From contig CM082576.2 in the NCBI GenBank assembly GCA_040954595.2, positions 14,198,001 through 14,262,000 of the forward strand: a DNA stretch of 64,000 nt. Direction: 5' to 3'. Position 1 is the first letter of the stretch; the number at the start of each line of letters is the position of its first letter. The translations under genes were made by a program, and so were the position numbers. Below are positions 17,188 to 30,300 of the stretch, one piece after another. The notes beneath the pieces were generated by a model, which worked only from the letters and a program-made list of their open reading frames with translations, was not told where the DNA came from and made no database searches. Origin of the DNA: Balanoglossus misakiensis. Its lineage: Eukaryota > Hemichordata.

Positions 17188-19288
17188 CGTATAGTCACTT
17201 CAACTGCCGGACAGTAGAGACAAAACCTACACGCAGCAGGACACTTCTAATTCAGATAAAAGATCACTGCCAAAATAACAGGCGTCGCGCTTGTCGTCGT
17301 TTAAAGCGTCCCCGCACATCCACCTACCGCTTGAAAACAGACTGGCAACGCGCGACGCGAAAACAGAAGTGTGCACAAACAGTGTGATCCCTGACGCAAA
17401 AAAACAACGTCCAATGAATGCATCGCAAACAATGGTCGGCGACCCCTGGCAAAGCAAACCCCACTTTCTTTCATCTCTGCCAGTGCAAACTTCAGAAAAA
17501 ATAGTGCAAATATCTGGTGAAAGGTCAGAAGAGTCTGAAATTACTTACAAACAGAAAAAATCCAGTAAACACGTTCATGTCCAGAAATTGCTGGATTGAA
17601 TAGGATCATTGGTGTCATATCACTAGTAAAAAGGAATTTTAATTTGTAGTATAAATACTGGGATGATCACCGTAAACCTTAATTTATTTCCGCTAATTGC
17701 GTTTTCTTTGAATCATAGCGGTAAAAATAAATATTCGTAACTCAGGTTGAAGTTATAGTTTGCGTCGGAATGTATCTTGTATATCAATTAAATCTATTTA
17801 GTTTTTTATCCAAGAAATATGGCAATCTCAGTCTTAGTAATCTCGCGTCAGAGATCTGTCCGTACTGTATATGCATCTGATGAAAATAAACAAGGTGAGT
17901 AGATATAACAAAGCATGGAACCACATGCTTACAGAAAAGCTTTCCTAAAATATGCCACTTTAAATACTGTATATGATCTGCCTTTATACCTCTTAAATAC
18001 ACGCGGGACGGCGTTTTAATCCCCAACACTTTTACTTGATGTACCGGAATCACAGTAGTTGGCTGTACTGACAACTACCGGAACACAATATTTGTGAAAT
18101 GTGACACATGCAGGGTTTTCGTCGTGTGTCTTAGGAGAATAAGAAGTTCAAATTTGCCAAGAGTGGCTTTTAATGCAAGTCGTGTTTGGACTGAACAAAG
18201 GTACCAGGCACCGAGGTTCAGTCACTTTTGTCCTGCAAATCAATGCGTTATATAACCAACGTTTGGATTCTTGGGCGTGTTACCCGGAATAACGGTGTAT
18301 ACGAGAGTTGGGGATACATATGCATTATTCTGTGACAACATAGAGATAATTATAATCAGAATAACTTCTATTTTAGAATAAGAAATGGTGAAACTTGGCT
18401 CATATCCAGTAGTCTTCGTGACAGGTGTTAGGTAAAATGACGTCACATGTTCTGTACGAAGTGATGTGTCTACTAGATCAATGGATGTGTTTAATATTGC
18501 TTTTAAGGGAGGGCTTTTGCGATTGTTACAATATAAGTTTAGCTGTGCATCGGAATCCTGGCGCAACGCACATATTCGTACTCATCTAGCTGTCCGTTTG
18601 ATATGTAGTCTGAATTCGGTACTTTAACTCAGCACTCGTGAATTGTTGCTGCAGAGAATCGCTTATGTTGTCCTCAACTGGAAGCAAAACATTCCCTCTA
18701 TTGACTATTGTTCAAACACACGTAAATGCGGCAGAAATTATCAGATAGGGAAAACCCATGCATATAGGACGATATTTGGAAATTTGGTGAAAAAATAGCA
18801 AGATTTACGTTTACTAGTACGTAAATTTTAGAAGTGACTCAAAAAGTGGAGTTAAAAGGCTTACCGTGCCCCATCCAGATCAGCAAGTCGTTGTTTTAAA
18901 TATAGCTGTTCCAATATACCTGTGCTTCTAGTGTTTTTGTTACCAATGTCACAGATCTGAAGTTGCAAGGTTAAAAGTGATAATGTGCCGCGGATTCCGC
19001 CTCTGGGAAAAATCTGTGTGTTGATGACCTCAGCTGTATCGGACAATAATCGAAGGATTAAGGTCGGTCGGACAATGAGCTCGAGTTTTTCATAGATGCC
19101 AAGGAAACAAAAAGCAATCAATATCTTGTTTCGAATCTATAGCCACTGGTACAGAGTCGAACTCTGAGTTGTGTTGATGTGCGTGAGATGAGCAGACGTC
19201 CACCTCAATGGCTAACTCGGAAGTCTGAGCTCTGTTCTTCAGGCTGCTGTTAGTTTTGGAACAGTACCGGTTTTGCGTGTACATCACC
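17188..19288. other. Divergent intergenic region
   Basis: Separates the start codons of transporter 2 (minus) and the two-module membrane protein (plus), so it should hold both promoters. I cannot pick out a convincing core promoter motif, and no coding exon or RNA gene is recognised. Confidence 0.5.
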
Positions 19289-22200
19289 ATGACTTCCCTA
19301 ACGACCACATTGACAACAACAGTTCAACTATTTTACTTTCTCGCGGTTGCTGTTTTCAGGATTACTGTGGAGAGTATTGAAGCTGGTAAGATCCCTGTTC
19401 TTAACTTACACTCGTCTCCGCATTAGTCATTTTGTTTATAGAATTGGTCATGATTGACTATTCGGATAAGTCATCAGACTGAAGAAAAGACATTTTGTTC
19501 AATATGTAAAAATATCATATCTTTCCGTTGTAAACTAACACACAGAATTTTTCACAATATCTGAATTCCAAAACATGGTCATGAATCGTCTCTCTCGTGA
19601 AGAAACATTGAAAGGTACCAACTTGCGTAAACTAGGGACTACATCAACGTATTCTGCCTCTGGAGATCGTTGTACCGGTGTTCTTGTAAACGTTTAACCG
19701 CATTCTTTCGAAAATACTAGTACACCGTATACCATCAATGGAACAAAATCGAGGGGCGGGGTCAACTTGTATGGCGATGGTTCCGCACAATTTTCAGTAA
19801 CTTCAAATACAGGAAGTATTGTAGCTTCATTGACAGTATATACCCACTGAATGTATTATGCTTTGCGGAGATTAGTTTCAATTTGGTGTTTCCTTCGCCG
19901 TGGCACAAATTAAAGTAGGGTAATTGCGGTCTTAAGCCTCTACAACGCCACTGGCGATTACGCACCGAGGGTCACGTTCGCATTGTATTGAACAACGGGA
20001 ATTTGGTCTTTGTAATTATCAAAGTAGCAGATCGCTAGTTTTACAAGAATGTCGGGTTGTTGTTTGTTGTTGTTTTTGTTGATATAAGCATCTTTCCAGA
20101 GTTCCCAAAGAAACCGAATGCGTTAAAGTACACAAGAAACGCTTTCTGTCGCGTTAAAAATGTCGATAATCACAAAAAGTGTAAGACACCGGGCAACTAA
20201 ATGCACATTGTAATCCCTATGAATTTTTAATGAGTTTCCGAAATCAATACAAGTTCTCAGTCCATTAGAACCCTGACAAAAGAAATTAAAGTTAGTCGTT
20301 CATTGTCCTGTTTAGTGTTATCCCCCAACCGGCCTTCTCCATTCCATGGCCCTTTTGCTGATTTATGTAATCTGTTTACTTTTCACACTGCTGTATGTAA
20401 AAAAATACGTTCGGTTGTCATGTAAACAAACTTTTATTGATTGTGTTTCAAAGATTTCGGCCAAGTGTCTTCAAGACAATATCATTGGGTGGGAGCGTTT
20501 CTGGACGTGAAACCATTGGACAGAGAAACAAAATACAACTTGTACAGAGTAGCACAAGTGTATGCATGTATGTCGAAAAACTACAAATGAGAGTCTTCTG
20601 GTGCATGGTCACGTGTCCAACTATAGCCTTTATCTCAAGTGATATAGTTGTATGGAGAATGAAACTGAAAAAAGTCGTGTTGACATGTAAACATAATAAT
20701 GTACCATTCAAACAATCTAAGTCAGCATTTGAAAAAAAAAACCGAGACGTTGATTACAAATTCGTTCGCGGGAACATTTAATGCTGGTTCATTTTGAACT
20801 TTCCGGAACAGATTCGATTTTCGGAACTTGTCCGTAGAACGAATTGCAGTCGCAAAGTTGAAAATCACAGACAAGTCTATGTAGTTGGGTGCGTGAATGC
20901 ATTATTATTCCATATTTTATATTCCACTTGTCTTTTTTAGCATTTCATGAAAATATCATTTTAAATTTGGTTCTGCGTTGATACTCGTAGCTTGATCGCA
21001 TTAAAGAAGGGTAAATTAAATATGGTTATATTTGTTCCAGACTTGGTCATAACTGAAATGATAGGTCCGTTCGTCGCACCCACATATCAACCTGGCGGCT
21101 CGACTACGTCCATCACCCTCGCCGTCTACCTAACCAACGCTGGCCCTGACGTCATCCCGGCCAGCTCCGGCGACCACAATTTTGACGTCGGCGTGTTTTT
21201 CGCCGAGAGCGACGACCTGCTGAACCCGGTCGAGGTGACCAGTTCGTTCACGGTGACCGGCACAAGTCCCGCCGGCGATATTGAGATCCTGGAGTTGGCC
21301 GTCACCCAGCACAGCATGGACGTCAGCGTGGACCTGCTTTTCCCGCTGGCTGGCTGTTCGGTGTACAGCCACCTGTGCGTCGTGATCAACGAGACGTCGT
21401 ATGAAGATCCAGTTAAGGATAACCATTATCGCTGTCTGGCGTTTGATGGTTCACTGTTCGCCGCTGGTGTCGCTAATTGTCCGTCAGGTGAGTAAATAAC
21501 TTATATACAAGTATTGAAGCGGGTTATGGTACATACGGACACCAATCTTCCAGCTGACTATTAGTATTTGTCAAGACGATTTTCTACACACATTTTTGTG
21601 AATTTTATTGCATATAAAATGGATCGACGAAGGCCGAGAGAGTGTGATATTAGTTTGTTTGCTTACATTGAATTTATCAGACAGTTGTTTTGTTATTTTT
21701 TTATGTAATAGACATAAAGCCAGTATCATTTAACGTGACGTCACCATACAACCACCAATACGAACAAGAAGAGCAGACGGAGATTACACTGGACATAGAC
21801 ATCATCAACAGCGGAGGGACGGTCATAGATGCCGCTGACGGGGATAACTTCAACATCAGCAGTGTCGTCATCAGCAGTGCCGCGGCGCTTGATGCGAATG
21901 ACGTCATCAAGACGACGTTCGAACCCAACGTTTCAGCCGCGACCAATCTCGGCGTGGGATTGGATTATTGGGCGAGCGTAACGATCAATGACGTCGTCGC
22001 AACTCTGCTTTTGCCAGAAGAGAAGTGCGACCAGTACAAGTACCTCTGTGTCGTAATAACAAAAGGTGAGGATTGTGTGATGTATTCTCATAAAAACACC
22101 TTCGTTTCAACTGACTGTCTTTGGTGAGTGCAACTTTTACACGATTTTACAATCATTCTCAGATCATTTGTGCAACACTGAAAATAAACACGACCAATCT

Positions 22201-22831
22201 ACACATTGTTGTTTCATTGGATTTCATCATGATTGTCCTCGATGAATTACCAAAAGGGGGTTTCTCACTTTTTATCAACAATAAAGAAATAAGTTTGTAA
22301 TTTAATGTATTCCGTTATTATTAGGTTACTGCCCCATAGACTTGTGACAAATCTATATTTTAACATTCCATGACGCGCTTTTTTCTTCGTTCCAAGGCGA
22401 TAATGCTTCGTTTGAAGACAGCGTTTCGGAAAACAACGTGATTTGTGAAGCTTTCGGGGACGTATCGGTAGGAAAGACTCGTTGCGTGACGTCATCAAAA
22501 GGTGAGATCAACATGCTGAATGCATGATTCTTGATTCAATTTGGAAGATATTACTGAAATTAGTTTCATGTACGACAGCAAAGGAAATACCAAATCCGTG
22601 GCAGAAAGTTATATCCCACTACACACCTGAATAGCTGTTAATTAATAAAAACATTTTCATATTTCAGATTTGCTTGATTTATGGATAATCTTAGCGGCGA
22701 TCCTTGGTTCTTTAGTGGTACTGGGTTTGGTCATCGCTGCCGTTGTTTTCTGCCTCAAGGGCCAATCCCCCAGTAGGAAGACGGCGACACCAGTAGAACG
22801 ATTTTATCCCGACCATGAAGCCGGAGACTAA
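19289..22831 (+). CDS. Novel type I membrane protein with two related extracellular modules
   Basis: Not recognised as a known family. Exons: 19289-19385, 21041-21487, 21712-22065, 22397-22501, 22668-22831; 1,167 nt, 388 residues, every intron in phase 1. Exon 1 encodes a signal peptide (VQLFYFLAVAVF core). Exon 2 is one module of about 149 residues. Exons 3 and 4 together form a second, similar-sized module. Both open with a D-[LI]-x2 strand and contain an SGDHNFDV/DGDNFNIS segment, and both carry a Cys-rich motif (CSVYSHLCVVI and CDQYKYLCVVI) followed by further cysteines (YRCLAF, ANC; VICEAF, TRC). The pattern suggests a disulphide-stabilised beta-sandwich. Exon 5 encodes one transmembrane helix (WIILAAILGSLVVLGLVIAA) and a cytoplasmic tail of about 30 residues. 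Exons 2-3 look GC- and CpG-rich relative to their surroundings. A role as adhesion or recognition receptor is inference only. Confidence 0.8.
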
Positions 22832-24331
22832 CCCAGCGGTCACTCAGCCCTTATGAACTGGAGGAGAGTTACAGGGGTCGGGTTCAACAGAATATTGAAC
22901 AGCACGGAACGATATGTCGACCGGATTCTGTGCGACGTACCCATACAAGACGGGGTACTGTCGGATGGTCAACCATTCGAATGAGGACACACTTAGGCAA
23001 TTGATAGCTGTTTATTTACCTGAAGACTGTAAATGGACTAGTTGATCATATTCCAACTCCCGACAAACATAAAATGGCGTTTCAGAGAAGTTCTGAACAC
23101 AGTCCCTCCGAGCATGAGGCATATCTCATTTTCAAATTCCTATGTTGGAATTTCATCTCGGTCATATACGTTTGGCCACAATCTCTCACGGATTATTAAA
23201 TGACATTTTTTGTACAATCTTCTAAGTGTTACACCTAAAAATTGCCAAAATTTGCATGGGGCTTATGAGTGTAACTATAAGAAAAACGAAAACAATAATA
23301 TTTCAGGCGTAAGATCCCTAAACATGGGTATACTCTACTCTAGATCTTACATAAGAAATACAAGAAAATAATTACAGATATGTCATTGAATGGCTTGTAA
23401 AATGCTCTTAATTAAGCCGAGTGATTTTATACGCCCAGGAAAACAATTTTATACATGTAAAAAACACATTTGAGATTTGAAGATATGTGAATGCTCAGCG
23501 AAATGCCATTGATGGAGTATTTCCATCTCAGTATGGATCATGCGTCAGTATTTCTAACCATAAATGATAATTGTGTCAATTTACTGAATGTACTGCATGC
23601 GTTCATCTCGATCAGACATTTAGTGTACGTCTGATACCCTATACAAAGCATTATTTCCTATTGATAATAAAAGGTATGTGAAATCAACCATATGACATGT
23701 GCAATCAAGGCTCTGTGAAGACCATTTTATGTGTAGATAAAATAATGCTATCTGCATACAAGAGGTAAGTCGTTCAAACTTGGAAAGTCATTGTGTTTAA
23801 GTATAGTATACTACATTTTCCATTTATACCTTAGCTTTATGAAACGGCCAACATGCAAAGTTCCCTTTCAAATCGATGTAACAAGCGTATACTTTTAGCT
23901 GTTATTTACTCAGATAACAAAAATCATTGATAATTGTCTTCAGAGAAAAAATGCTATCAATATTGAGACATCTCTTCTTAAAACTAATTTTTCCCCTTTT
24001 TTCATGGCATTTTTACAAATGTTCTCAATCTGGTATCTAGTATAGAAATAAACAATACACAACAAGCCGCAACTACAAATGGTTATGCCTCGGTAATTTG
24101 CATGAGTTTTAAAATCCTATTTTATGAATTGGAGGTGTAAAAATAGCTATATGATTTGTCGAGAATTCCTGGAATAACAAGTGTCCCCGAAGGTAAATTG
24201 AAGTTATACATTTGTGATAGATAGAATTGCAGTTTGCGGTTCATAGGTTTTGTATTGTTGAATTACACGTATTCCTGGTGCCGGAAGTGAGAGTTGAATG
24301 AATTATGCAAAGACGCTTCAAAATCTGAATT
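22832..24331. other. Tail-to-tail 3' flanks
   Basis: AT-rich, non-coding. Contains the 3' UTR of the two-module protein, with an AATAAA at 23666-23671 that is a candidate polyadenylation signal, and the 3' flank of the minus-strand giant gene. No other feature seen. Confidence 0.5.
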
Positions 24332-27300
24332 TTAACATTCCGACTCAGCGCAATCCTGCATTACCCAAGCTTTCTTTACGGTATCTTTCTTCTGTACCTC
24401 TTGCTTTTCCAACACAGTTTGTACATCCTCTGTAATCGGTTCTGGTGCGACAATTCCCTTTTTGGAACACAATCGTTTCCTTGCAACGAAGAATACAACA
24501 GCTGAGCCTGAAAAATTATTTTGAAAAAAAAGTCAATAACATGCATTTAATGGATATTTGGGGAGATAATTGATAATTGTAATGATAATTGAATAAATTG
24601 CATAAAACATTCATAAAAATAAACATTTAAAACAACACTAATGTCACGTCTACCAATATTGGGTGGGATACATTCGAGAGTCTGGTCGGGTTGAGATAAA
24701 GAGACGTGTAGAGTATAGATTTCAATGCAGATGACTTTCGAAAGCAACCAGCCTGGACATATAGTTCAGTCTGGACGCACTGTTGACCTCAGCACTGTTG
24801 AACCCCTGCCCCAAATTGTCTCAAATCTAAGCCGTTTCAGAACCACTATACACAGTCCACGCGTGTTTTTTTAAGACGGTATCTGATCTGAGATGCTTCA
24901 GAACCGTCTTAAGGGTGTGTGTGTGTGTGACCCCCATATTAGACTTACTGATTAATAATCCTAGTACTGCACAAGCAATCTTTGCTTCCGTCAAATGATT
25001 GTAGACAGTCTGTAAAAACGACAGAAAACTAGATGTAATTAAATGAAATAGGGTAAAGTTCTCGATATCTTAGATAGTGTCTTTGCTGCCTCGGCGGGTG
25101 ATAAAAACCTCACGCGGTCGACAGAATTTCAAAGTTCTACATGGTTTAACAAAACGGTATTAATACTAGTAACCTAAATTCATTGACGAATTTTATAGGA
25201 TAACTGCAAAGACAGAACAGAAATAACTCGTGGCATACACGTAATATTCCCAATCTGATTAAAATCAGCCAGCGTTCCTATGATTACGAGATAAAGGATT
25301 TCTGAAAAGCATTTCATTGCAAAACTAAACATGGACTGAATGTGCGCTCGCTTGGCAATGTTCATCAAATTCTGTGCATCAACTCTGGAAACACAGCAGT
25401 AGTTGATAGAACAATATGCAAGACGCTGCAGCACTAAACATATCTCGGTGAAATCAATATACAGTATGTCTATCATGACCAGATAACTGTAGTATAAATG
25501 TATATCCGGTGTAGTCCACTAACCTCGTTTTGGAGCATGGTCCCTTCCGTTGTGTTCGGGGTAGGTCCAAGTAATGGTACTGAGCCTGTCAAGTATACAA
25601 TGTTTAATCAATACCCCCGCCCCAGGCAGGTATACGCGCGAGATTTGGGTACAATTCGCCCCAGCAGGAGTGAAATATACCCAAATCGAGTGGCAAAGTC
25701 CCAAATATTCCCATACAGCAATTCAAAAATAATACCTTCAACAGTGATTTTATTATATTTATTAACAGTGATTTTGTTATATTTATTTAGTTTAACCCCA
25801 CATTTTCCCTGCTGCATGCACGTTCATGGGCCAGTTTTGACAGTGTATTTTCGCATCGCTGGATTGAGCTCTCATCCAATCAAAATAGCGGATGGTAGAA
25901 TAAGTATAAGTGGACGCTTGACGGGACGTAGCATACAGTGCCAAAGTAAAATCTTCTAATATAATTACAGGTGAAAAAATCGTTTTGGGCGCATAAGTTC
26001 TGTGATATTGACTTCCGATGGTATACAACTGCGCATGTTCGACAAAGAAGATACAGAGCAAAATCAGCTCTTCTCAATTATAGTAAATCAGATTCATACG
26101 ATTGAAAGATACATGTAGGTGACATGTGCAATTTACTATACTCTTTGTATAATGCATGGTACACTACACTAGTATTCACACAATGTATACGAATAGTAGT
26201 GTACCATATAGGCCTTCAAATGGAATGGCGTTTATGGTATTTGTAATTTACTTTCGGGTTTTTGGGACATGTCGCATAATTTGGAAAATAACCTTAAACC
26301 AATGCAAGCAAACTGATTAGGACAATTGGTTGCGCTAAAACACAGATATTTGGCACTCACATGCAGAGACGTAGTATGATCCCGTTCCATTTGTTGTGAC
26401 TCCATCAGGACAGATGATGCAGGAAGCACCACACGTATGCGGTTGATATGTACCGTATGGACATGGTAGACATGATAAAACACTGTTTGCAGCGGCTCTA
26501 TACTGCCCAGATGCACAACAAACTAGCATTGGATGGAAAAATAAATATAATTAATATATTAATGACAACCAAATAATATTACAGAAATAAATAATTTCGT
26601 CGAGAAAAAAAGTTATAAATAGGCAATAGTATTCTTGTATAAATTATTACCAATGTCCGAATGATTTCATTTTATAAAATTTCAAATTAATTATTCAAAC
26701 TAGAGTCTTCCGCATCAATTTAATAATTGCGGTGCCTTTTTTCATTGAGGAGACCTGCAGCCATGTGTAGAATACATTGCGATCAAAGTATATAACATAA
26801 GCAATTTCTTGGTCTTACCACAAATGAAGTTTCTCATATCGTGAACATGGTACCCAGGCGGACATCTTACTCCAGTCATACTCCATTGTACAGTTCCACT
26901 TTTGAAATTAGCAACGTGACCATTCTTCTCAAAGAGCAGTCTTTCTTCAAATGACGCCTCTTGTAAGGAGTTGCATAAATCGAGCAATTCATTCTCAGAA
27001 CGACTGTACATGTCTTGCAGGCTGTCGTAACTGACATCGGCGAGAGAAGAAGTAGAATTATTTTGGCCAATTATGATAATCTCGACGTCACCACTCATTT
27101 CGCCCGAATGAATTGTTTCGTTTACTTCATATTCAAGGAATCTGCTTCTGTCGATTGCCATTATGTTCTGGAGTTCTTTCAGAATGTCTTCGTTCGATTG
27201 GTCGTTTGACGCGGCTGGGTCATCATTACGCTTTGTGAGACGTTGTTGATGAAAGATGCTGTTGTAGAAGGAGAATTTGAGGGTCAGTACAGGCACGGCC

Positions 27301-30300
27301 AGGGATATTCCCATGACTGTTACTTTAATATCCCGCGACGATTCCTTCCCAACAGCATTGGAAGCCTCGCAAGTATAAAAGCCCGTCTGGTTCACACGCG
27401 GCTTAACTAGTGACCCTGATGCATCGACACGTGTTTCAGGAAGTTCATTGTCGGACAACGCAGGCAAGAAAGACCAGTCTATGGTTGGTTGAGGCCACCC
27501 GGTGGCATTGCAGAACAGAATCACAGGTGGCTCTTGTCCTTCAAGGACAACTTTATCTTCAGGGGTATGTAAAATTATGGGAACATCATAAACATCGACA
27601 TAGATTTCATCAGAGGTTACATTTACAACATGGTTTCCTGCTTGGCAATAATACCATCCTCTAGTCAAATCATCCACAGAAGGTAATTTCAATGTTCCCG
27701 TAGAAATCGAAGCAGAGATGATTTCGCCATCTTTGTACCAAGTGTATGAAGCCGCAGGATCACCACTTGCTACACAAGGGAGGTCGACACTGTTGCCTTT
27801 CAAGGTTGTTATGTTAGTCGGGTGGACTTCAATCTCTGGTGGTGTTGCGCAGAATATCTTCATATCTTTTGTTTCTTGAAGAAGTTCCAAAACACCAGAT
27901 GATACGGCTTCAGCGTCTGCTATTCTAAGACTGTCGTTTCTCAAAACACCGAAAAATTGTTGTCGTGCATCATTGATCAGGGATCGCATGGCATCGGTAT
28001 CTGGCAAATCTACATTTTCATAGAGACTGTAGAGCTCATCAAAAGTTAGGAACAGACAGTCTTCGAATGAGGCACATTCGTCTTCAGAAAATATTTCTGC
28101 TGTGTAGTTCTCCATTACTTGTTTCCATGGCATGAGGATGTGATAATCAGACGCGATGTTCATTTCTTCAACACTTGACTCCTTTGTTATATATAGGGCA
28201 CTTAACGACTCATTTATTACCGGATTATCTGTGACGTTCAAATCCAGTATGGCCATTTCTATTTCTTCTTCGGTTAAATTGTAGTTCAAGTAGGCTTCAG
28301 TTACATTGATACCGGTGTTGTTGACGTCAATATTTGTGTAATTGTCGATCAGGTTATCAATGGTGGTAATGACTTGCGAAGCATTCGCCATGCCTTCATT
28401 AGACTCAAAGGCAATGTTGTACAGGACTGACATAGCCTCTGTCAAAAAATTGGCCAATTCCGTGAACGTGGTACACTTTTCTTCAAACATTCTGATTCTT
28501 GATTCCCTTTCTTTGTCTTCAGCTACGGGGGAGTTGGTTCCATTTTCAAAATAGCCCGTGTATGGAACATTTACGTGTAATGTGTCATTGTTGGGGTAGC
28601 TTTCATTGAAGCCAAGAACAAAATCATTAAACGCCCCTTCAATTGAACGTCTTCTGCGAAATGGCAAAAGCAGATCGGCAACGAGTTTTATGATCTCGAT
28701 CGCTGCATTCCAAATGGTTTCCAAAAACATTCTGAAGTTGATTCTAAAATACAGCTTCCTCATCCCAAGCTTAAATAGGTTAACTTCTATTCCAACTTCA
28801 AACTCGAATATGTTGAATGTCAACACTTCGATCGCAAACCATGCACGCTTGAAAGCAACAACTGCTCCATATCCATAATGCACGATGAATTTAAAGACTT
28901 CAATTCCAGCTGCAACTATGAATTTGACAACTTCAAGGGCACCTTTTGCAACCTCAATCGCTCCCTGCACACGTGTTAATGCACCTTTCGCCAAATCAAA
29001 CGCGAATTTCGCAACTTCAAGTACAATCCGTGCCTTATCGACAACTATTTGTGCAGCTTGAACCAGGAATTTGGCTGTTTCAAATGCAATCAATACAATG
29101 CCAACGGCAAGTTCTGCAATCTTAAGTATGGCAAAAGCAAGAGCTCTGATCAACACACAAGCGGCATTTGCAAAAATACAAATAAGATCAGGAAGTTTTA
29201 TCATGCAGCTAGTCCAGTCACAACATGGATATGGAATGTTGACACGCCAAATCCTCTTTGTACAAATGCGACATTTGATCCCAGGAATACAAATATCTTT
29301 GCAGGTTTTTATTCTACATAGTTTATCGATGTCACGCTGTTTTTCCCGAAGCCACTCCCTTGCACTCTCAACTTCGTCCTGCAGAGCATCTAAATCAGCA
29401 TTAACCCTACCAAGAGCGTCTACTGCAGCGTCAAATACGACATTAATCTTGTCAACATCCGCTTTCTTTGCATCAAGCCATGATTTAGCATCATTCAATT
29501 TTGCGCTAACCGAATCAAGGGCATCCTGGGCCGCGGACAATCTGTCATTAGCTTTTTGGCCTATGTTTTCCGCAGCCCTAGTTAAAGCATCACTCATAGA
29601 CTCCGGAACTGATCGAGTGCCAAACCCAAATTCTCCATTGAGTGTCCACTTCTGTTCCTGCCATGGTACCAACACACTTGCCTGTGCACTTACAAAAGCA
29701 TAACACACATCCCAAATGCTTCCATCGACTTCAAAGAATACAAATTGTGGACTAATGAAGACGTTCACTTCTGTGCGTATCAACCCAAGTATTTTAACAC
29801 GGGCGAGTAGACGAAAGATAAAGGCATTACTTTCAGTAGCCAGAGCAAATTCACCTCCCACCCTGGAAAAAGTGATGGAGTCCTTAATCTGAATAGACGT
29901 AGGAAACACTAGCAATCCCCTCCATGCCTTCTCATCCCATACATACTCATAAAGATGACTGAATCTGCTGCAACGACCCAACTTAGTCGACTGTACAAAC
30001 TCAGCTTCAACAGGACCGAGTTCTAATCCAACAATATTCAAGGCCGCCTCAAATCTTATACCAACACCCGACCAATCAGATTTGATTCGTAACACTTGGG
30101 TGATATAATTTGTAACAGCACCATCAACGGCTGTCAAGATTCGGTTAATGTATTCATCAATATACTCTGCTACTTCGGACAACAATTGAGAAGTGCCTAA
30201 CACGACATCCTTTACGAGGTTGTCCCATGCACGACGAATATCAACCACCAAATTTCTAATGGGTGTCACTATATCGGGTATGTCTATTAGCATTCCTGAA

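Noticed and set aside
24332-25009. Alternative reading of the last two exons as a cysteine-rich secreted tail
   Set aside because: Possible only if the 62-nt exon is skipped. The chosen frame gives a proper transmembrane helix followed by ARKRL, so the alternative is kept only as a splicing hypothesis.
25180-25476. Candidate exon containing [17 protein letters not shown] between the GCC2/GCC3 and transmembrane exons
   Set aside because: The best acceptor would create a TAG at the junction after the phase-1 donor, and the other acceptors lack a pyrimidine tract. The 62-nt exon at 25524-25585 fits phase, cysteine position and splice signals.
29049-29703. Plus-strand frames of up to 210 codons
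   Set aside because: Antisense shadows of the 3.8-kb exon of the giant gene.
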